Below, piece after piece: positions 1 through 7,255 of a DNA stretch of 21,347 bases. Numbering within the stretch: position 1 is the stretch's first letter; the number at the start of each line of letters is the position of its first letter. Origin of the DNA: Burkholderiaceae bacterium (GTDB lineage Bacteria; Pseudomonadota; Gammaproteobacteria; Burkholderiales; Burkholderiaceae_F); the NCBI GenBank assembly GCA_013696665.1, contig JACCYC010000266.1:1-21347 (forward strand), in the 5' to 3' direction. The notes under the pieces are model-generated. The model was not told where the DNA came from. It ran no database searches and was given only the letters and a program-made list of their open reading frames with translations. A program made the position numbers and the translations under genes.

Positions 1-48
1 CGCGCCAAAGCATTACATCTTCAAAATTTTGGGCATAAGAAACAAAAG

Positions 49-1299
49 TCATTTGGCGGAGCCGGTAGTTCTGCGGGAGATTAGAAAATTGGCATCGAGG
101 CAATTGCTGCCTATGAAATAATTACGATCCATGTTGACCACATCAAATACAAGAAGGTTATCGACCCATTCGTAATTGTTGGTTAAGTGGGTATCAGAGC
201 TGACTAGTGCGGGGGACACAGAGTAGGAGCCAGGGCCCAAGTTGCAGGTGAATGGCAATCTAAAAACTACGAGTTCACCCGACTTCACGCCCTCCTCAAC
301 CTGACGCGTGTGCCAAGTATTCGTGCCCCATATGATCCGCCCGAGCTTGTCGCGAATCATGTAGCCAAGGACGAGCCTCGCTATGTCCGCGTGAATAGAA
401 GCTTCAAGCAAAATCTCCACCCGTTGACCAACTTGCGCGACCGCTAGCTCCTGTCCAGTAGCGGCATCTAACAACTGAAGCTTTTTGACGCGAGCCTCTC
501 CACTGCCACTTTTCGTGCGCATCCAGCCATCTTCTTCGCGCCGCTGCTCGACGTTCAGCTTGGTATTTTCCTTCTCCGCGATTAGCGCGTTGTAGAAGTC
601 AACCACCTCGTCAGGCGGGCCGTCCTTTATTGAGCACCCCTTATCTAACAAGATCACGCGGTCGCATAACGAGCGCACATCGCCCATCGCGTGCGTGACG
701 AGCATGATCGACACACCCTCTGACCGGAATTTACGTATGCGATCGAAACTCTTGTGCTGAAAATAACTGTCTCCGACAGAAAGTGCTTCATCGATAATCA
801 ACATATCGGGTCGAAATGCGGTTGCAACGCTGAAGGCGACTCGCATCTGCATGCCACTGGAATAAGTGCGCACCGGCTGATCGAAATATTCGCCAACCTC
901 TGCGAAAGATTCGATCTCTTGTATGGTGCGTTGTATTTCCGCTTGACTATGCCCCATTAGACCCGCTGAGTGAAAGGCGTTTTGTCTCCCAGATAGATCG
1001 GGGTTAAATCCCATCCCGAGTTCGAGTATTGCGGCTATCCGACCGCGTAACTCGACTTGTCCTTCAGTTGGGCGAGTGGTGCCGGTAATCAGCTTGAGGA
1101 GGGTGCTCTTGCCCGCACCGTTTTGGCCCACGATCCCGACCGTCTCTCCCGGGCCCACGGAGAAGGTAACGTCGCGAAGGACCCAATGCTCTTCTCTTGG
1201 TTTGACTGTTGGCGTCAGCCACGACGCAACACGACGCCATTCATTGCCCCAAGAGCGGTATGACTTGCCGAGGTTGTGCACGTGCAGCTCGCCGCTCAC
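49..1299 (-). CDS. wzt: ABC transporter ATP-binding protein of a polysaccharide (O-antigen) exporter, Wzt type with C-terminal extension
   Basis: This is the ATPase subunit that would power export of an undecaprenyl-linked O-antigen-type polysaccharide across the inner membrane together with the adjacent permease. Visible motifs are Walker A GQNGAGKST (residues 58-66), the signature YSSGM (146-150), Walker B ending in D170-E171 and the switch H203. After the nucleotide-binding domain (about 1-240) comes a further domain of about 165 residues. In the Wzt family such an extension binds the terminal modification of the finished glycan and so sets substrate specificity. The 416-residue length fits this two-domain class, and is too long for the short KpsT/TagH type. 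The start is GTG, and its GTGA overlaps the permease stop codon, so translation is probably coupled. Base composition is visibly more A+T-rich than downstream genes, consistent with a horizontally exchanged O-antigen locus. The glycan itself cannot be inferred. Confidence 0.93.
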   Translation of the reverse strand: MSGELHVHNLGKSYRSWGNEWRRVASWLTPTVKPREEHWVLRDVTFSVGPGETVGIVGQNGAGKSTLLKLITGTTRPTEGQVELRGRIAAILELGMGFNPDLSGRQNAFHSAGLMGHSQAEIQRTIQEIESFAEVGEYFDQPVRTYSSGMQMRVAFSVATAFRPDMLIIDEALSVGDSYFQHKSFDRIRKFRSEGVSIMLVTHAMGDVRSLCDRVILLDKGCSIKDGPPDEVVDFYNALIAEKENTKLNVEQRREEDGWMRTKSGSGEARVKKLQLLDAATGQELAVAQVGQRVEILLEASIHADIARLVLGYMIRDKLGRIIWGTNTWHTRQVEEGVKSGELVVFRLPFTCNLGPGSYSVSPALVSSDTHLTNNYEWVDNLLVFDVVNMDRNYFIGSNCLDANFLISRRTTGSAK

Positions 1300-2090
1300 A
1301 ACTGATCCACTATCTCAGGGCTGGCTTTGCGAAAGAGCAGCAGGGAAAAAGCGAGCAAGGCTAGCGCGATGAGGGCAATCAAGCCTAGACCAACCCAGTC
1401 AGGTGCTCTGTTGTACAGGAGCACATTTTGGTAACCCGTGACGATGGGAATCATCGGATTGAACACCAGCCACGTCCGGTATTGCTCTGGAATGATGTTG
1501 GCTATGTAAACGATCGGGGTGAACCAGAACAGGAATTGCAAGATCACAGGGACGATCTGCCCGATGTCCCGCATGAAAACGTTGAGCACACCCAAGGCCA
1601 AGCCCAGCCCAAGTGCCAAGGCAACGTTGACCGCAACGAGTGCGGGCAGCCAAATGAGTGCAGTACTGGGCACGTGTCCCAGCACGCCAAAAATAGCCAG
1701 CATGGCGGCAAACAGCAGTGCGTTGTTCACCAAAGCGCTGCCAGTGATGATGAGCGGCAAGGCAATTTTGGGGAACACCAATTTCTTAAGGATGTTGGCG
1801 TTCTCGAGGAACAGGGTCAGGCAGCGATTTACGATTTCAGCAAACAACGACCAGCTCAAAATACCAGCCATGAGGTAGATAGGGTAGGCATATTGATTGT
1901 CAGTACCTGGCAATTTGGCCGACAGCACCGCGGAGAGCACGAAGGCGAATATAAGTACCTGCGACAGCGGATTTAAAATCATCCATAGCCCACCCAAACG
2001 GCTGCGTATAAATTTGGTGTGAAGCTCGGTTTTGATACTAGAGAGAATGAAAAAGCGGTAGCGCCAGGCGCTGAGAAGCATATTGTTCAC
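1296..2090 (-). CDS. wzm: ABC-2 type polysaccharide export permease, Wzm type
   Basis: This integral inner-membrane subunit pairs with the downstream ATPase to translocate lipid-linked polysaccharide to the periplasm. The 264 residues have the ABC-2 layout: a short amphipathic N-terminus, the typical SRLGGLWMILNPL stretch leading into the first membrane span, and about six hydrophobic segments in all, the last two near residues 180-200 and 230-255. The length is normal for Wzm/KpsM/TagG permeases. The GTG start at 2090 is chosen because GGAGG sits five bases upstream; an in-frame ATG three codons later is too far from it. The last four bases overlap the start of wzt. The Wzm assignment over KpsM rests on the partner ATPase having a Wzt-type C-terminal domain. 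Confidence 0.93.
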   Translation of the reverse strand: MNNMLLSAWRYRFFILSSIKTELHTKFIRSRLGGLWMILNPLSQVLIFAFVLSAVLSAKLPGTDNQYAYPIYLMAGILSWSLFAEIVNRCLTLFLENANILKKLVFPKIALPLIITGSALVNNALLFAAMLAIFGVLGHVPSTALIWLPALVAVNVALALGLGLALGVLNVFMRDIGQIVPVILQFLFWFTPIVYIANIIPEQYRTWLVFNPMIPIVTGYQNVLLYNRAPDWVGLGLIALIALALLAFSLLLFRKASPEIVDQL

Positions 2091-2359
2091 GTTAGCCTCC
2101 GGCGTTGTGGCAAGAGACGCCTTACATTGATTGCGCGCGGGCGCTCCGCCGGTAGCCGCTTGAACGGCGCTCTCATTTGCAATGACATGGACGCGGGCCG
2201 ATCGTAGCTTTAAGTAGTGCGTCGCCTACACGACATCCAAGACGCACGCGCCGATCTCGACATAGGACCGGTCGGTCACTCGGTCGCAGATCACGCGGGC
2301 GCTCATCGCATCCCCAAAATTTTGTCCGTACGAGCTGATGATATGAGACAGCGAAATCG
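2091..2359. other. Intergenic region between manC and wzm
   Basis: These 269 bases lie between the stop of manC and the start of wzm, both on the minus strand. I see no gene with recognisable features. Two tiny minus-strand frames exist: 2226-2306 (26 codons) and 2087-2188 (33 codons, whose TGA overlaps the wzm GTG). Neither has a convincing ribosome site or family signature. A small inverted repeat, GTCG/CGAC, lies around 2220-2240, and an AAAATTTT palindrome at about 2316-2323. No promoter with both good hexamers was found, although wzm probably needs its own given the gap. Confidence 0.5.
2096..2100 (-). promoter_or_regulatory. Ribosome binding site of wzm
   Basis: GGAGG on the minus strand lies five bases before GTG at 2090. 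It decides for the GTG rather than the ATG at 2081, which would be 14 bases away. Confidence 0.7.
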
Positions 2360-3787
2360 TCAAGCGCGTCCGAAATCATCCGAAAACCGAACGATGTCGT
2401 CTTCGCCCAAATAATCCCCGCATTGCACTTCGACCATCGTGAGCGAGTGATCGGTTGCGTTCTCAATTCGGTGCTGAATTTCCATCGGGACATAAATCGA
2501 TTGGTTCGGTGCCAGCTCGACGACGCGCTCGCCGACGGTGACGAGTGCAGTTCCCTGTACAACCACCCAATGCTCGGAGCGCTTCCGGTGCATCTGCAGC
2601 GAGAGCTTCTTGCCGGGACTCACCTCGATTCGCTTAACCTTGAATTGCGGCGCATCGTGCAGTACGGTGTACTTGCCCCATGGGCGATGCACCGTTAGGT
2701 GCTCCTTGGCCGTGATGTGGCCGTCTCTCTTGAGCTTGGCGACGATCTCCTTGACCTGCTGACTGGAATCCTTGTGCGCGACCAGCACCGCGTCGGGCGT
2801 ATCGATGACTACCAAGTCTTCCACGCCAACCGCTGCCACCAGTCGATCTTCCGAGCGCAGATACGTGCGACGTGAGTTGACAAGGATCGTGTCGCCTTCG
2901 GTACTGTTACCGGCGTCGTCCGTCTCGCATGTTTCGGCGACCGCCTTCCAGCTGCCGATATCGCTCCAGCCGAATGCGCATGGAATCACGGCAACGTTTG
3001 ATGCCTTCTCCATCACGGCATAGTCGATCGAGATGTCAGGTAGCTCGCCAAACGATTGTGCGTCGAACAGCACTTGGCCTTCAGCGTGCAACGCGCTGCG
3101 ATGCGCGACGCGATGTGCGACGCGTAGAAGGTCCGGCGCATGTTCTTCAAGTGCAGCCAAGATCGCGGCAGCCGTAAAGCAAAACATGCCGCTATTCCAT
3201 ACGAAATTGCCGGCGCGCAGATATTCGGTGGCCTTCTCCGCCGTGGGCTTCTCGACAAATCGCGCGACTTCGTGTGCGCGCGAGCGTGCTATCGGCGAGC
3301 CCCACTCGATATAGCCGTAACCGGTTTCCGGCGAGGAGGGTTCAATTCCGAACAGAACCAAGCGGCCTTCGCGTTGGGCAAGCGCAGCTGCGTCAGCGAC
3401 AGCGTCTTCGAATTCGGCTGGCTTGTCGATTAGATGATCGGCGGCCAAGACGACCAGCACGACATCCGATCCAAACTTCGCTTGCGCCCAGAGCGCCGCC
3501 AGCGTAACCGCGGGCGCCGTATTTCGTCCAACGGGTTCGAGCAAAAGCGAGGTTTGCTTCGCACCCGTTTCATCCATCAACTCCTCTGCAGTCTTGTACG
3601 AATACGCCATGTTCGTCACGACTGCCGTATGCGAGACATTGGGCAAAGCCCAGGCTCGCTCGGAGGTCAGTTGCAGCAGGCTCTTGCCGCCGGCCAGCTT
3701 CATGAACGGCTTGGGCATCGACTCGCGAGAAACCGGCCACAGACGTGTGCCGGTGCCGCCAGAGAGGATGACCGGAAGCAGCTGCAT
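2360..3787 (-). CDS. manC: Mannose-1-phosphate guanylyltransferase / mannose-6-phosphate isomerase (bifunctional, type II)
   Basis: This cytoplasmic enzyme converts mannose-1-phosphate and GTP to GDP-mannose, and its C-terminal part isomerises fructose-6-phosphate to mannose-6-phosphate. The N-terminus carries the nucleotidyltransferase signature GGTGTRLWPVSR followed by a PKPF segment, then FVEKP mid-protein. The C-terminal cupin half has RPWGKY, the type II isomerase motif QMHRKRSEHW, and VPMEIQHRIEN. The length of 475 residues is normal for the AlgA/ManC/CpsB family. The frame is open back to a TTG at 3817, but family members begin directly with Met before PVILSGG, so ATG at 3787 is preferred. 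It diverges from manB, the enzyme supplying its substrate. GDP-mannose probably feeds the glycan exported by Wzm/Wzt, either as mannose or after conversion to rhamnose or fucose. Confidence 0.95.
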   Translation of the reverse strand: MQLLPVILSGGTGTRLWPVSRESMPKPFMKLAGGKSLLQLTSERAWALPNVSHTAVVTNMAYSYKTAEELMDETGAKQTSLLLEPVGRNTAPAVTLAALWAQAKFGSDVVLVVLAADHLIDKPAEFEDAVADAAALAQREGRLVLFGIEPSSPETGYGYIEWGSPIARSRAHEVARFVEKPTAEKATEYLRAGNFVWNSGMFCFTAAAILAALEEHAPDLLRVAHRVAHRSALHAEGQVLFDAQSFGELPDISIDYAVMEKASNVAVIPCAFGWSDIGSWKAVAETCETDDAGNSTEGDTILVNSRRTYLRSEDRLVAAVGVEDLVVIDTPDAVLVAHKDSSQQVKEIVAKLKRDGHITAKEHLTVHRPWGKYTVLHDAPQFKVKRIEVSPGKKLSLQMHRKRSEHWVVVQGTALVTVGERVVELAPNQSIYVPMEIQHRIENATDHSLTMVEVQCGDYLGEDDIVRFSDDFGRA

Positions 3788-3957
3788 TTGAAGTTCGTTT
3801 TTCTTGCGGAGACTCAACCAGAAGAGGCAAGCTGCCGCGTTGCAGAGAAAGCGGATGTTAACAGCGCATCTGCAAGCTTGAACCGGATACTGGCCCCGAG
3901 TCGTTACCGATTGAAACCGCGCTGCGAGCTAGAATCGTTTTCGACCAAGAGTTGCGG
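3788..3957. promoter_or_regulatory. Divergent intergenic region between manC and manB, likely promoters
   Basis: This 170-base gap separates the 5' ends of two genes in the same pathway, so it must hold promoters for both directions. Toward manB a -10-like TAGAAT lies at 3930-3935, but no good -35 is placed 16-18 bases upstream of it (TTGAAA at 3911 is only 13 bases away). No clear operator palindrome was seen. The role follows from gene layout, and the individual hexamers are weak. Confidence 0.4.
3947..3951 (+). promoter_or_regulatory. Ribosome binding site deciding the manB start
   Basis: AAGAG ends six bases before GTG at 3958, a normal spacing. It directly abuts the alternative upstream TTG at 3952, which argues against that start. 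Confidence 0.5.
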
Positions 3958-5352
3958 GTGGCACACGTCGTGGGCATCGATCGATCAATCTTCAAAGCCT
4001 ACGACATCCGCGGCATTGTCGACCGTGCGTTAACGCACTCTGCGGTGGGTTCCATCGGCGCGGCGCTCGGGTCCCTGGCGTCAGAAAATGGCGTTAAGTG
4101 CCTAGCGGTTGGCCGCGACGGTCGCCTGTCCGGTCCCGCATTACGCGACGCATTGATTGAAGGCATTGTGAGCACCGGTGCGGATGTCATAGATATAGGC
4201 ATGGTGCCGACCCCGGTGCTCTACTTCGCAACGCACGATCTGAAAACGGGCTCCGGTGTTTCGATCACCGGTAGCCACAATCCGCCCGAATACAACGGGC
4301 TCAAGATGATGATGGCGGGCGCCACGCTTCATGGTGACGGCATTCAGGCCCTGCGCCAGCGTATTGAAGAGAATCGGATCATCGTGGCCCAACGCCGTGG
4401 TCAAAGCCGCGCGGTCGATGTCGTTCCCGCTTATCTGGACACTATTACCGCCGACGTGAAGCTGGCGCGGCCGATGAAGATCGCCATTGACTGCGGTAAC
4501 GGCGTTGCGGGCGCGGTGGCGCCGGAGCTTTATCGGCGCCTGGGGTGCGACGTGGTCGAATTGTTCACCGAGGTCGACGGGACGTTTCCGAACCACCACC
4601 CGGATCCCGCGCATCCGGAGAATCTGCAGGACCTGATTCGTTGTCTGGGTGAGACCGATGCGGAAATCGGCCTCGCGTTCGATGGCGACGGTGATCGGCT
4701 TGGTGTGGTTACAAAGGACGGGCAGATTATTTACCCGGATCGGCAGATCATGTTGTTCGCGGCGGATGTCCTCGCGCACAACCCGGGCAGCGAGATTATT
4801 TTCGACGTGAAGTGCACGCGGTTGCTCGCGCCGTGGATCCGGCAGCACGGTGGGCGGGCGACGATGTGGCGCACGGGTCACTCGCTGATCAAGGCAAAGC
4901 TCAAAGAGACGAACGCGCCATTCGCGGGGGAAATGAGCGGGCATCTGTTCTTCAACGATCGCTGGCCTGGGTTTGACGACGGGCTGTATGCAGGCGCCAG
5001 GCTGCTCGAACTCGTGAGCCGTCATGCTGACCCTTCGGCGGTCCTGAACGGTTTGCCGGCAGCGATCAACACGCCCGAGCTGCAGTTGAAAACGGCAGAG
5101 GGCGAAAACTTTTCGCTGGTCGAGCGCCTGAAGGCAGAAGGCGAATTCGCTGGCGCCCAGGAAATCATCACGATCGACGGTGTCAGGGTTGAATACGCCG
5201 ATGGCTTTGGGCTCGCGCGCCCATCGAATACGACGCCGACCGTCGTCATGCGCTTTGAGGGCGACGACATGGCCGCGCTCGAGCGCATTCAGCGCTCCTT
5301 CGGTGCGCAGATCCTGAAGATCAAGCCCGACGCTCTACTGCCGTTTGCATGA
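3958..5352 (+). CDS. manB: Phosphomannomutase / phosphoglucomutase
   Basis: This cytoplasmic alpha-D-phosphohexomutase interconverts mannose-6-phosphate and mannose-1-phosphate (often also the glucose forms), supplying ManC. The family motifs are all present: the N-terminal AYDIRG, the phosphoserine loop TGSHNPPEYNG with catalytic S106, the magnesium loop DGDGDR (242-247), the sugar-specificity loop GEMSGHLFF, and the C-terminal phosphate-binding segment with RPSNTTP. The length of 464 residues matches AlgC/ManB. The frame opens at TTG 3952, but the GTG at 3958 has better ribosome-site spacing; another in-frame GTG at 3976 is possible. Its last four bases (ATGA) overlap the start of galE, so the two are co-translated. 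Substrate preference between mannose and glucose phosphates cannot be read from sequence, but divergence from manC favours mannose. Confidence 0.94.
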   Translation: MAHVVGIDRSIFKAYDIRGIVDRALTHSAVGSIGAALGSLASENGVKCLAVGRDGRLSGPALRDALIEGIVSTGADVIDIGMVPTPVLYFATHDLKTGSGVSITGSHNPPEYNGLKMMMAGATLHGDGIQALRQRIEENRIIVAQRRGQSRAVDVVPAYLDTITADVKLARPMKIAIDCGNGVAGAVAPELYRRLGCDVVELFTEVDGTFPNHHPDPAHPENLQDLIRCLGETDAEIGLAFDGDGDRLGVVTKDGQIIYPDRQIMLFAADVLAHNPGSEIIFDVKCTRLLAPWIRQHGGRATMWRTGHSLIKAKLKETNAPFAGEMSGHLFFNDRWPGFDDGLYAGARLLELVSRHADPSAVLNGLPAAINTPELQLKTAEGENFSLVERLKAEGEFAGAQEIITIDGVRVEYADGFGLARPSNTTPTVVMRFEGDDMAALERIQRSFGAQILKIKPDALLPFA

Positions 5353-6383
5353 CCGTAAAAACCGTTCTCGTTACCGGAGGCGCTGGTTACATCGGCACTC
5401 ATACGATGGTTGAGCTGCTGACCAGCGGGTACGACGTTGTGTGCCTGGACAACTTCAGCAACAGTTCGCCAGAGGCGGTCAAGCGGGTCGAGAAAATTGC
5501 GGGCAAGCGCGTCACGAGCGTAACCGGAGACGTGCGGGACCGCGAAGTGATGTCTCGCGTGTTCAAGCGCCCGATTGACGGTGTGATTCATTTTGCTGCG
5601 TTGAAGGCGGTGGGCGAATCGGTGGCGAAGCCGACCGACTACTACGGCAACAATGTCGGTGGATCGCTGGCATTACTCGAAGCGATGAACGAGCGGAAGG
5701 TTCGACGCATCGTTTTCAGCTCGTCGGCCACCGTTTACGGCGTGCCCGAGACACTACCGCTTAGCGAAGACGCACCGGTTCGTCCGATCAATCCCTATGG
5801 TCATACCAAGGCGATGGTCGAGCAGATTTTGCGCGACTGGTGTGCGGCCGACCTGACGTGCACCGCGATTGTGTTGCGCTACTTCAACCCGATCGGTGCG
5901 CATCCAAGCGGCACGATTGGCGAAGATCCACACGACGTGCCGAACAATTTGTTTCCCTTCATCGCGCAAGTCGCCATCGGCAAGCGCGACAAGCTGACCA
6001 TATGGGGCGGCGATTGGGAAACGCCCGATGGCACAGGTGTGCGGGACTACCTGCACGTGGTCGACCTCGCGCGTGGGCATGTGGATGCGCTGCGCTATGG
6101 ATTCGAAAACACCGGCTATCGCAATATCAATCTAGGCACGGGCCAAGGCACCAGCGTGCTGCAGATGGTCGCAGCGTTTGAGCGTGCGGCTAGTAAGAAG
6201 ATCAGCTTTGCTATCGGCCCACGGCGCGCGGGTGACGTTGCTGCCTGCTGGGCCGATGGGTCCTCTGCTCAACAGCTGCTCGGGTGGCGCGCGGCGATGA
6301 GTGTTGAGCAGGCCTGCGTTGACGGATGGCGTTGGCAGCAGCAAAACCCGGACGGTTATCGCGGCCAGCGCACCGCCGGCTAA
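5349..6383 (+). CDS. galE: UDP-glucose 4-epimerase
   Basis: This NAD-dependent short-chain dehydrogenase-type epimerase interconverts UDP-glucose and UDP-galactose, and in some relatives the N-acetyl forms, in the cytoplasm. The Rossmann motif GGAGYIGTH lies at residues 10-18. The catalytic triad is visible as SSSATVYG (S126) and YGHTK (Y150, K154), and the substrate-contact stretch RYFNPIGAHPSG follows. The length of 344 residues is standard for GalE. ATG overlaps the manB stop (ATGA), so both belong to one transcript. It probably supplies galactose-type precursors for the exported glycan or the LPS outer core. No gap or frameshift was seen. After the stop comes a 98-base gap and then a toxin-antitoxin pair unrelated to sugar metabolism. 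Confidence 0.96.
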   Translation: MTVKTVLVTGGAGYIGTHTMVELLTSGYDVVCLDNFSNSSPEAVKRVEKIAGKRVTSVTGDVRDREVMSRVFKRPIDGVIHFAALKAVGESVAKPTDYYGNNVGGSLALLEAMNERKVRRIVFSSSATVYGVPETLPLSEDAPVRPINPYGHTKAMVEQILRDWCAADLTCTAIVLRYFNPIGAHPSGTIGEDPHDVPNNLFPFIAQVAIGKRDKLTIWGGDWETPDGTGVRDYLHVVDLARGHVDALRYGFENTGYRNINLGTGQGTSVLQMVAAFERAASKKISFAIGPRRAGDVAACWADGSSAQQLLGWRAAMSVEQACVDGWRWQQQNPDGYRGQRTAG

Positions 6384-6421
6384 GTGGCATGACTGGGGCC
6401 ATGGGCGCGCCAGTCGTCCCC

Positions 6422-6450
6422 TTGCGCTAGTCGCGGCGTCGAGCTACCAT
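6422..6450 (+). promoter_or_regulatory. Candidate sigma-70-type promoter of vapBC
   Basis: TTGCGC (6422-6427) and TACCAT (6445-6450) are separated by exactly 17 bases. They match the -35 consensus at 3 of 6 positions and the -10 at 4 of 6. Transcription would start near 6457, leaving a leader of about 25 bases that contains the operator palindrome. Confidence 0.35.
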
Positions 6451-6467
6451 CTCGACCGTACTAATGG

Positions 6468-6482
6468 TATGGGTCACCCATA
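6468..6482. promoter_or_regulatory. 15-base perfect palindrome at the vapB start, probable VapBC operator
   Basis: TATGGGT-C-ACCCATA is a perfect inverted repeat with 7-base arms. Its last base is the A of the vapB ATG. Ribbon-helix-helix antitoxins bind such palindromes at their own promoter, and the TA complex then represses the operon. A second, looser repeat, TACCAT (6445-6450) and ATGGTA (6464-6469), lies just upstream and includes the putative -10. The assignment as operator is inferred from position and symmetry. Confidence 0.55.
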
Positions 6483-6724
6483 TGAAAACCACTGTTGAGC
6501 TGCCTGACGATCTGCTGGTAAGAAGTCGCAACGTAGCGCGCCGTGAAGGCGCGACACTCAAGGCGTTAATTGAGGAGGGTCTGCACTTGGCGCTGCGTGC
6601 ACGTGAACGAAAATCCGACGTGATGCCTCGAATCCAGCCCTTCAAAGGCGATGGCTTGACGCCTGACTTCCAGGATGCGGGGTGGGCTCAGATACGCGAC
6701 GAGATTTACAGTGATCGCAGTTGA
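6482..6724 (+). CDS. vapB: VapB-type antitoxin
   Basis: This 80-residue protein begins with a ribbon-helix-helix-like segment: a short beta strand KTTVELPDDLL, then two helices through the residue 20-35 region. A C-terminal tail rich in charged residues follows and would wrap and block the toxin. As an antitoxin it would neutralise VapC and repress the operon through the palindrome touching its start codon. The ATG at 6482 is chosen because the conserved MKTT strand begins there; an upstream in-frame ATG at 6464 would add six residues encoded by the operator itself. No clear Shine-Dalgarno sequence precedes it, so leader or start use is uncertain. It overlaps vapC by 14 bases. Confidence 0.83.
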   Translation: MKTTVELPDDLLVRSRNVARREGATLKALIEEGLHLALRARERKSDVMPRIQPFKGDGLTPDFQDAGWAQIRDEIYSDRS

Positions 6725-7145
6725 CACCAACATCCTGGTGTACGCGCATCGCACCGACGCACCGTTCCATTCAATCGCCCGTACCCTTATCGACGGGCTT
6801 GCTCAAGGCGCCGGGGCATGGGCAATTCCCTGGCCTTGCGCGCATGAGTTCCTTGCAGTGGTAACCAACGTACGCATTTTCAAGACGCCCACCCCGATCG
6901 ATCGCGCGTTCGCGCAGCTCCGTGCGCTCGCGAATTCTCCAGGTTTGGTATTTCTTGCCGAAAGTGACGGTTATCTGGAGCGCCTTGCAAAAGTTGCGAG
7001 TTCTGCCAAAAGTCGCGGGGGAGCGATACATGACGCTCGTGTAGCTGCAATCTGTCTGCATCATGGTGCATCAGAGTTGTGGTCGGCGGATCGGGACTTT
7101 TCCCGCTTTCCGGATTTGCGAACACGAAATCCGCTGGCGGACTAA
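6711..7145 (+). CDS. vapC: VapC-type PIN-domain ribonuclease toxin
   Basis: This is a single PIN domain of 144 residues, the usual VapC length. In this family the metal-dependent RNase cleaves specific RNAs, often initiator tRNA or rRNA loops, when freed from the antitoxin. The acidic active-site residues are in place: D5 (in DTN), E46 (in HEF), D108 (in HDARVAA) and D127 (in SADRDF). It therefore looks intact. The start is GTG at 6711, giving MIAVDTN, the usual PIN opening; it lies inside the end of vapB (14-base overlap), so translation is coupled. The unit sits between galE and waaC with no role in sugar metabolism, suggesting independent acquisition. The RNA target cannot be inferred. Confidence 0.9.
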   Translation: MIAVDTNILVYAHRTDAPFHSIARTLIDGLAQGAGAWAIPWPCAHEFLAVVTNVRIFKTPTPIDRAFAQLRALANSPGLVFLAESDGYLERLAKVASSAKSRGGAIHDARVAAICLHHGASELWSADRDFSRFPDLRTRNPLAD

Positions 7146-7159
7146 GGGGGAATGAATTT

Positions 7160-7176
7160 AGTGCCTTTGGCATTTT
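7160..7176 (+). terminator. Weak intrinsic terminator candidate after vapC
   Basis: AGTGCC-TTT-GGCATT can form a six-pair stem with one G-T pair and a three-base loop, followed by a short T run (7173-7176). It lies 14 bases after the vapC stop, where a terminator would be expected. The short stem and short T tract make it doubtful. Confidence 0.3.
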
Positions 7177-7255
7177 CGGCGCCGTATTTCTCTGGAGCCC
7201 ATAGCGAAGTGGACGATGCGCGATTAATACGACAAATCTTCGGCGCAATCCCACG

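Noticed and set aside
1428..1976. 182-codon plus-strand frame opposite wzm.
   Set aside because: It lies wholly antisense to the clear permease gene, has a composition unlike a real protein, and is explained as a shadow frame.
2087..2188. Small minus-strand ORF of 33 codons whose TGA overlaps the wzm GTG start.
   Set aside because: It has no ribosome site or recognisable peptide, and the overlap of one stop codon with a start is likely by chance.
2226..2306. Minus-strand ORF of 26 codons between manC and wzm.
   Set aside because: Too short, with no flanking evidence or family signature.
22..2324. A 12-base sequence CAAAATTTTGGG at 22-33 recurs inverted at 2313-2324, flanking wzm-wzt.
   Set aside because: The core is the self-complementary AAAATTTT, so an inverted match is easily produced by chance. 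No target duplications or transposase were seen.
4141..5025. 294-codon minus-strand frame opposite manB.
   Set aside because: It is antisense to a complete, well-conserved mutase with no ribosome site or motif, so it is a shadow of GC-rich codon use.
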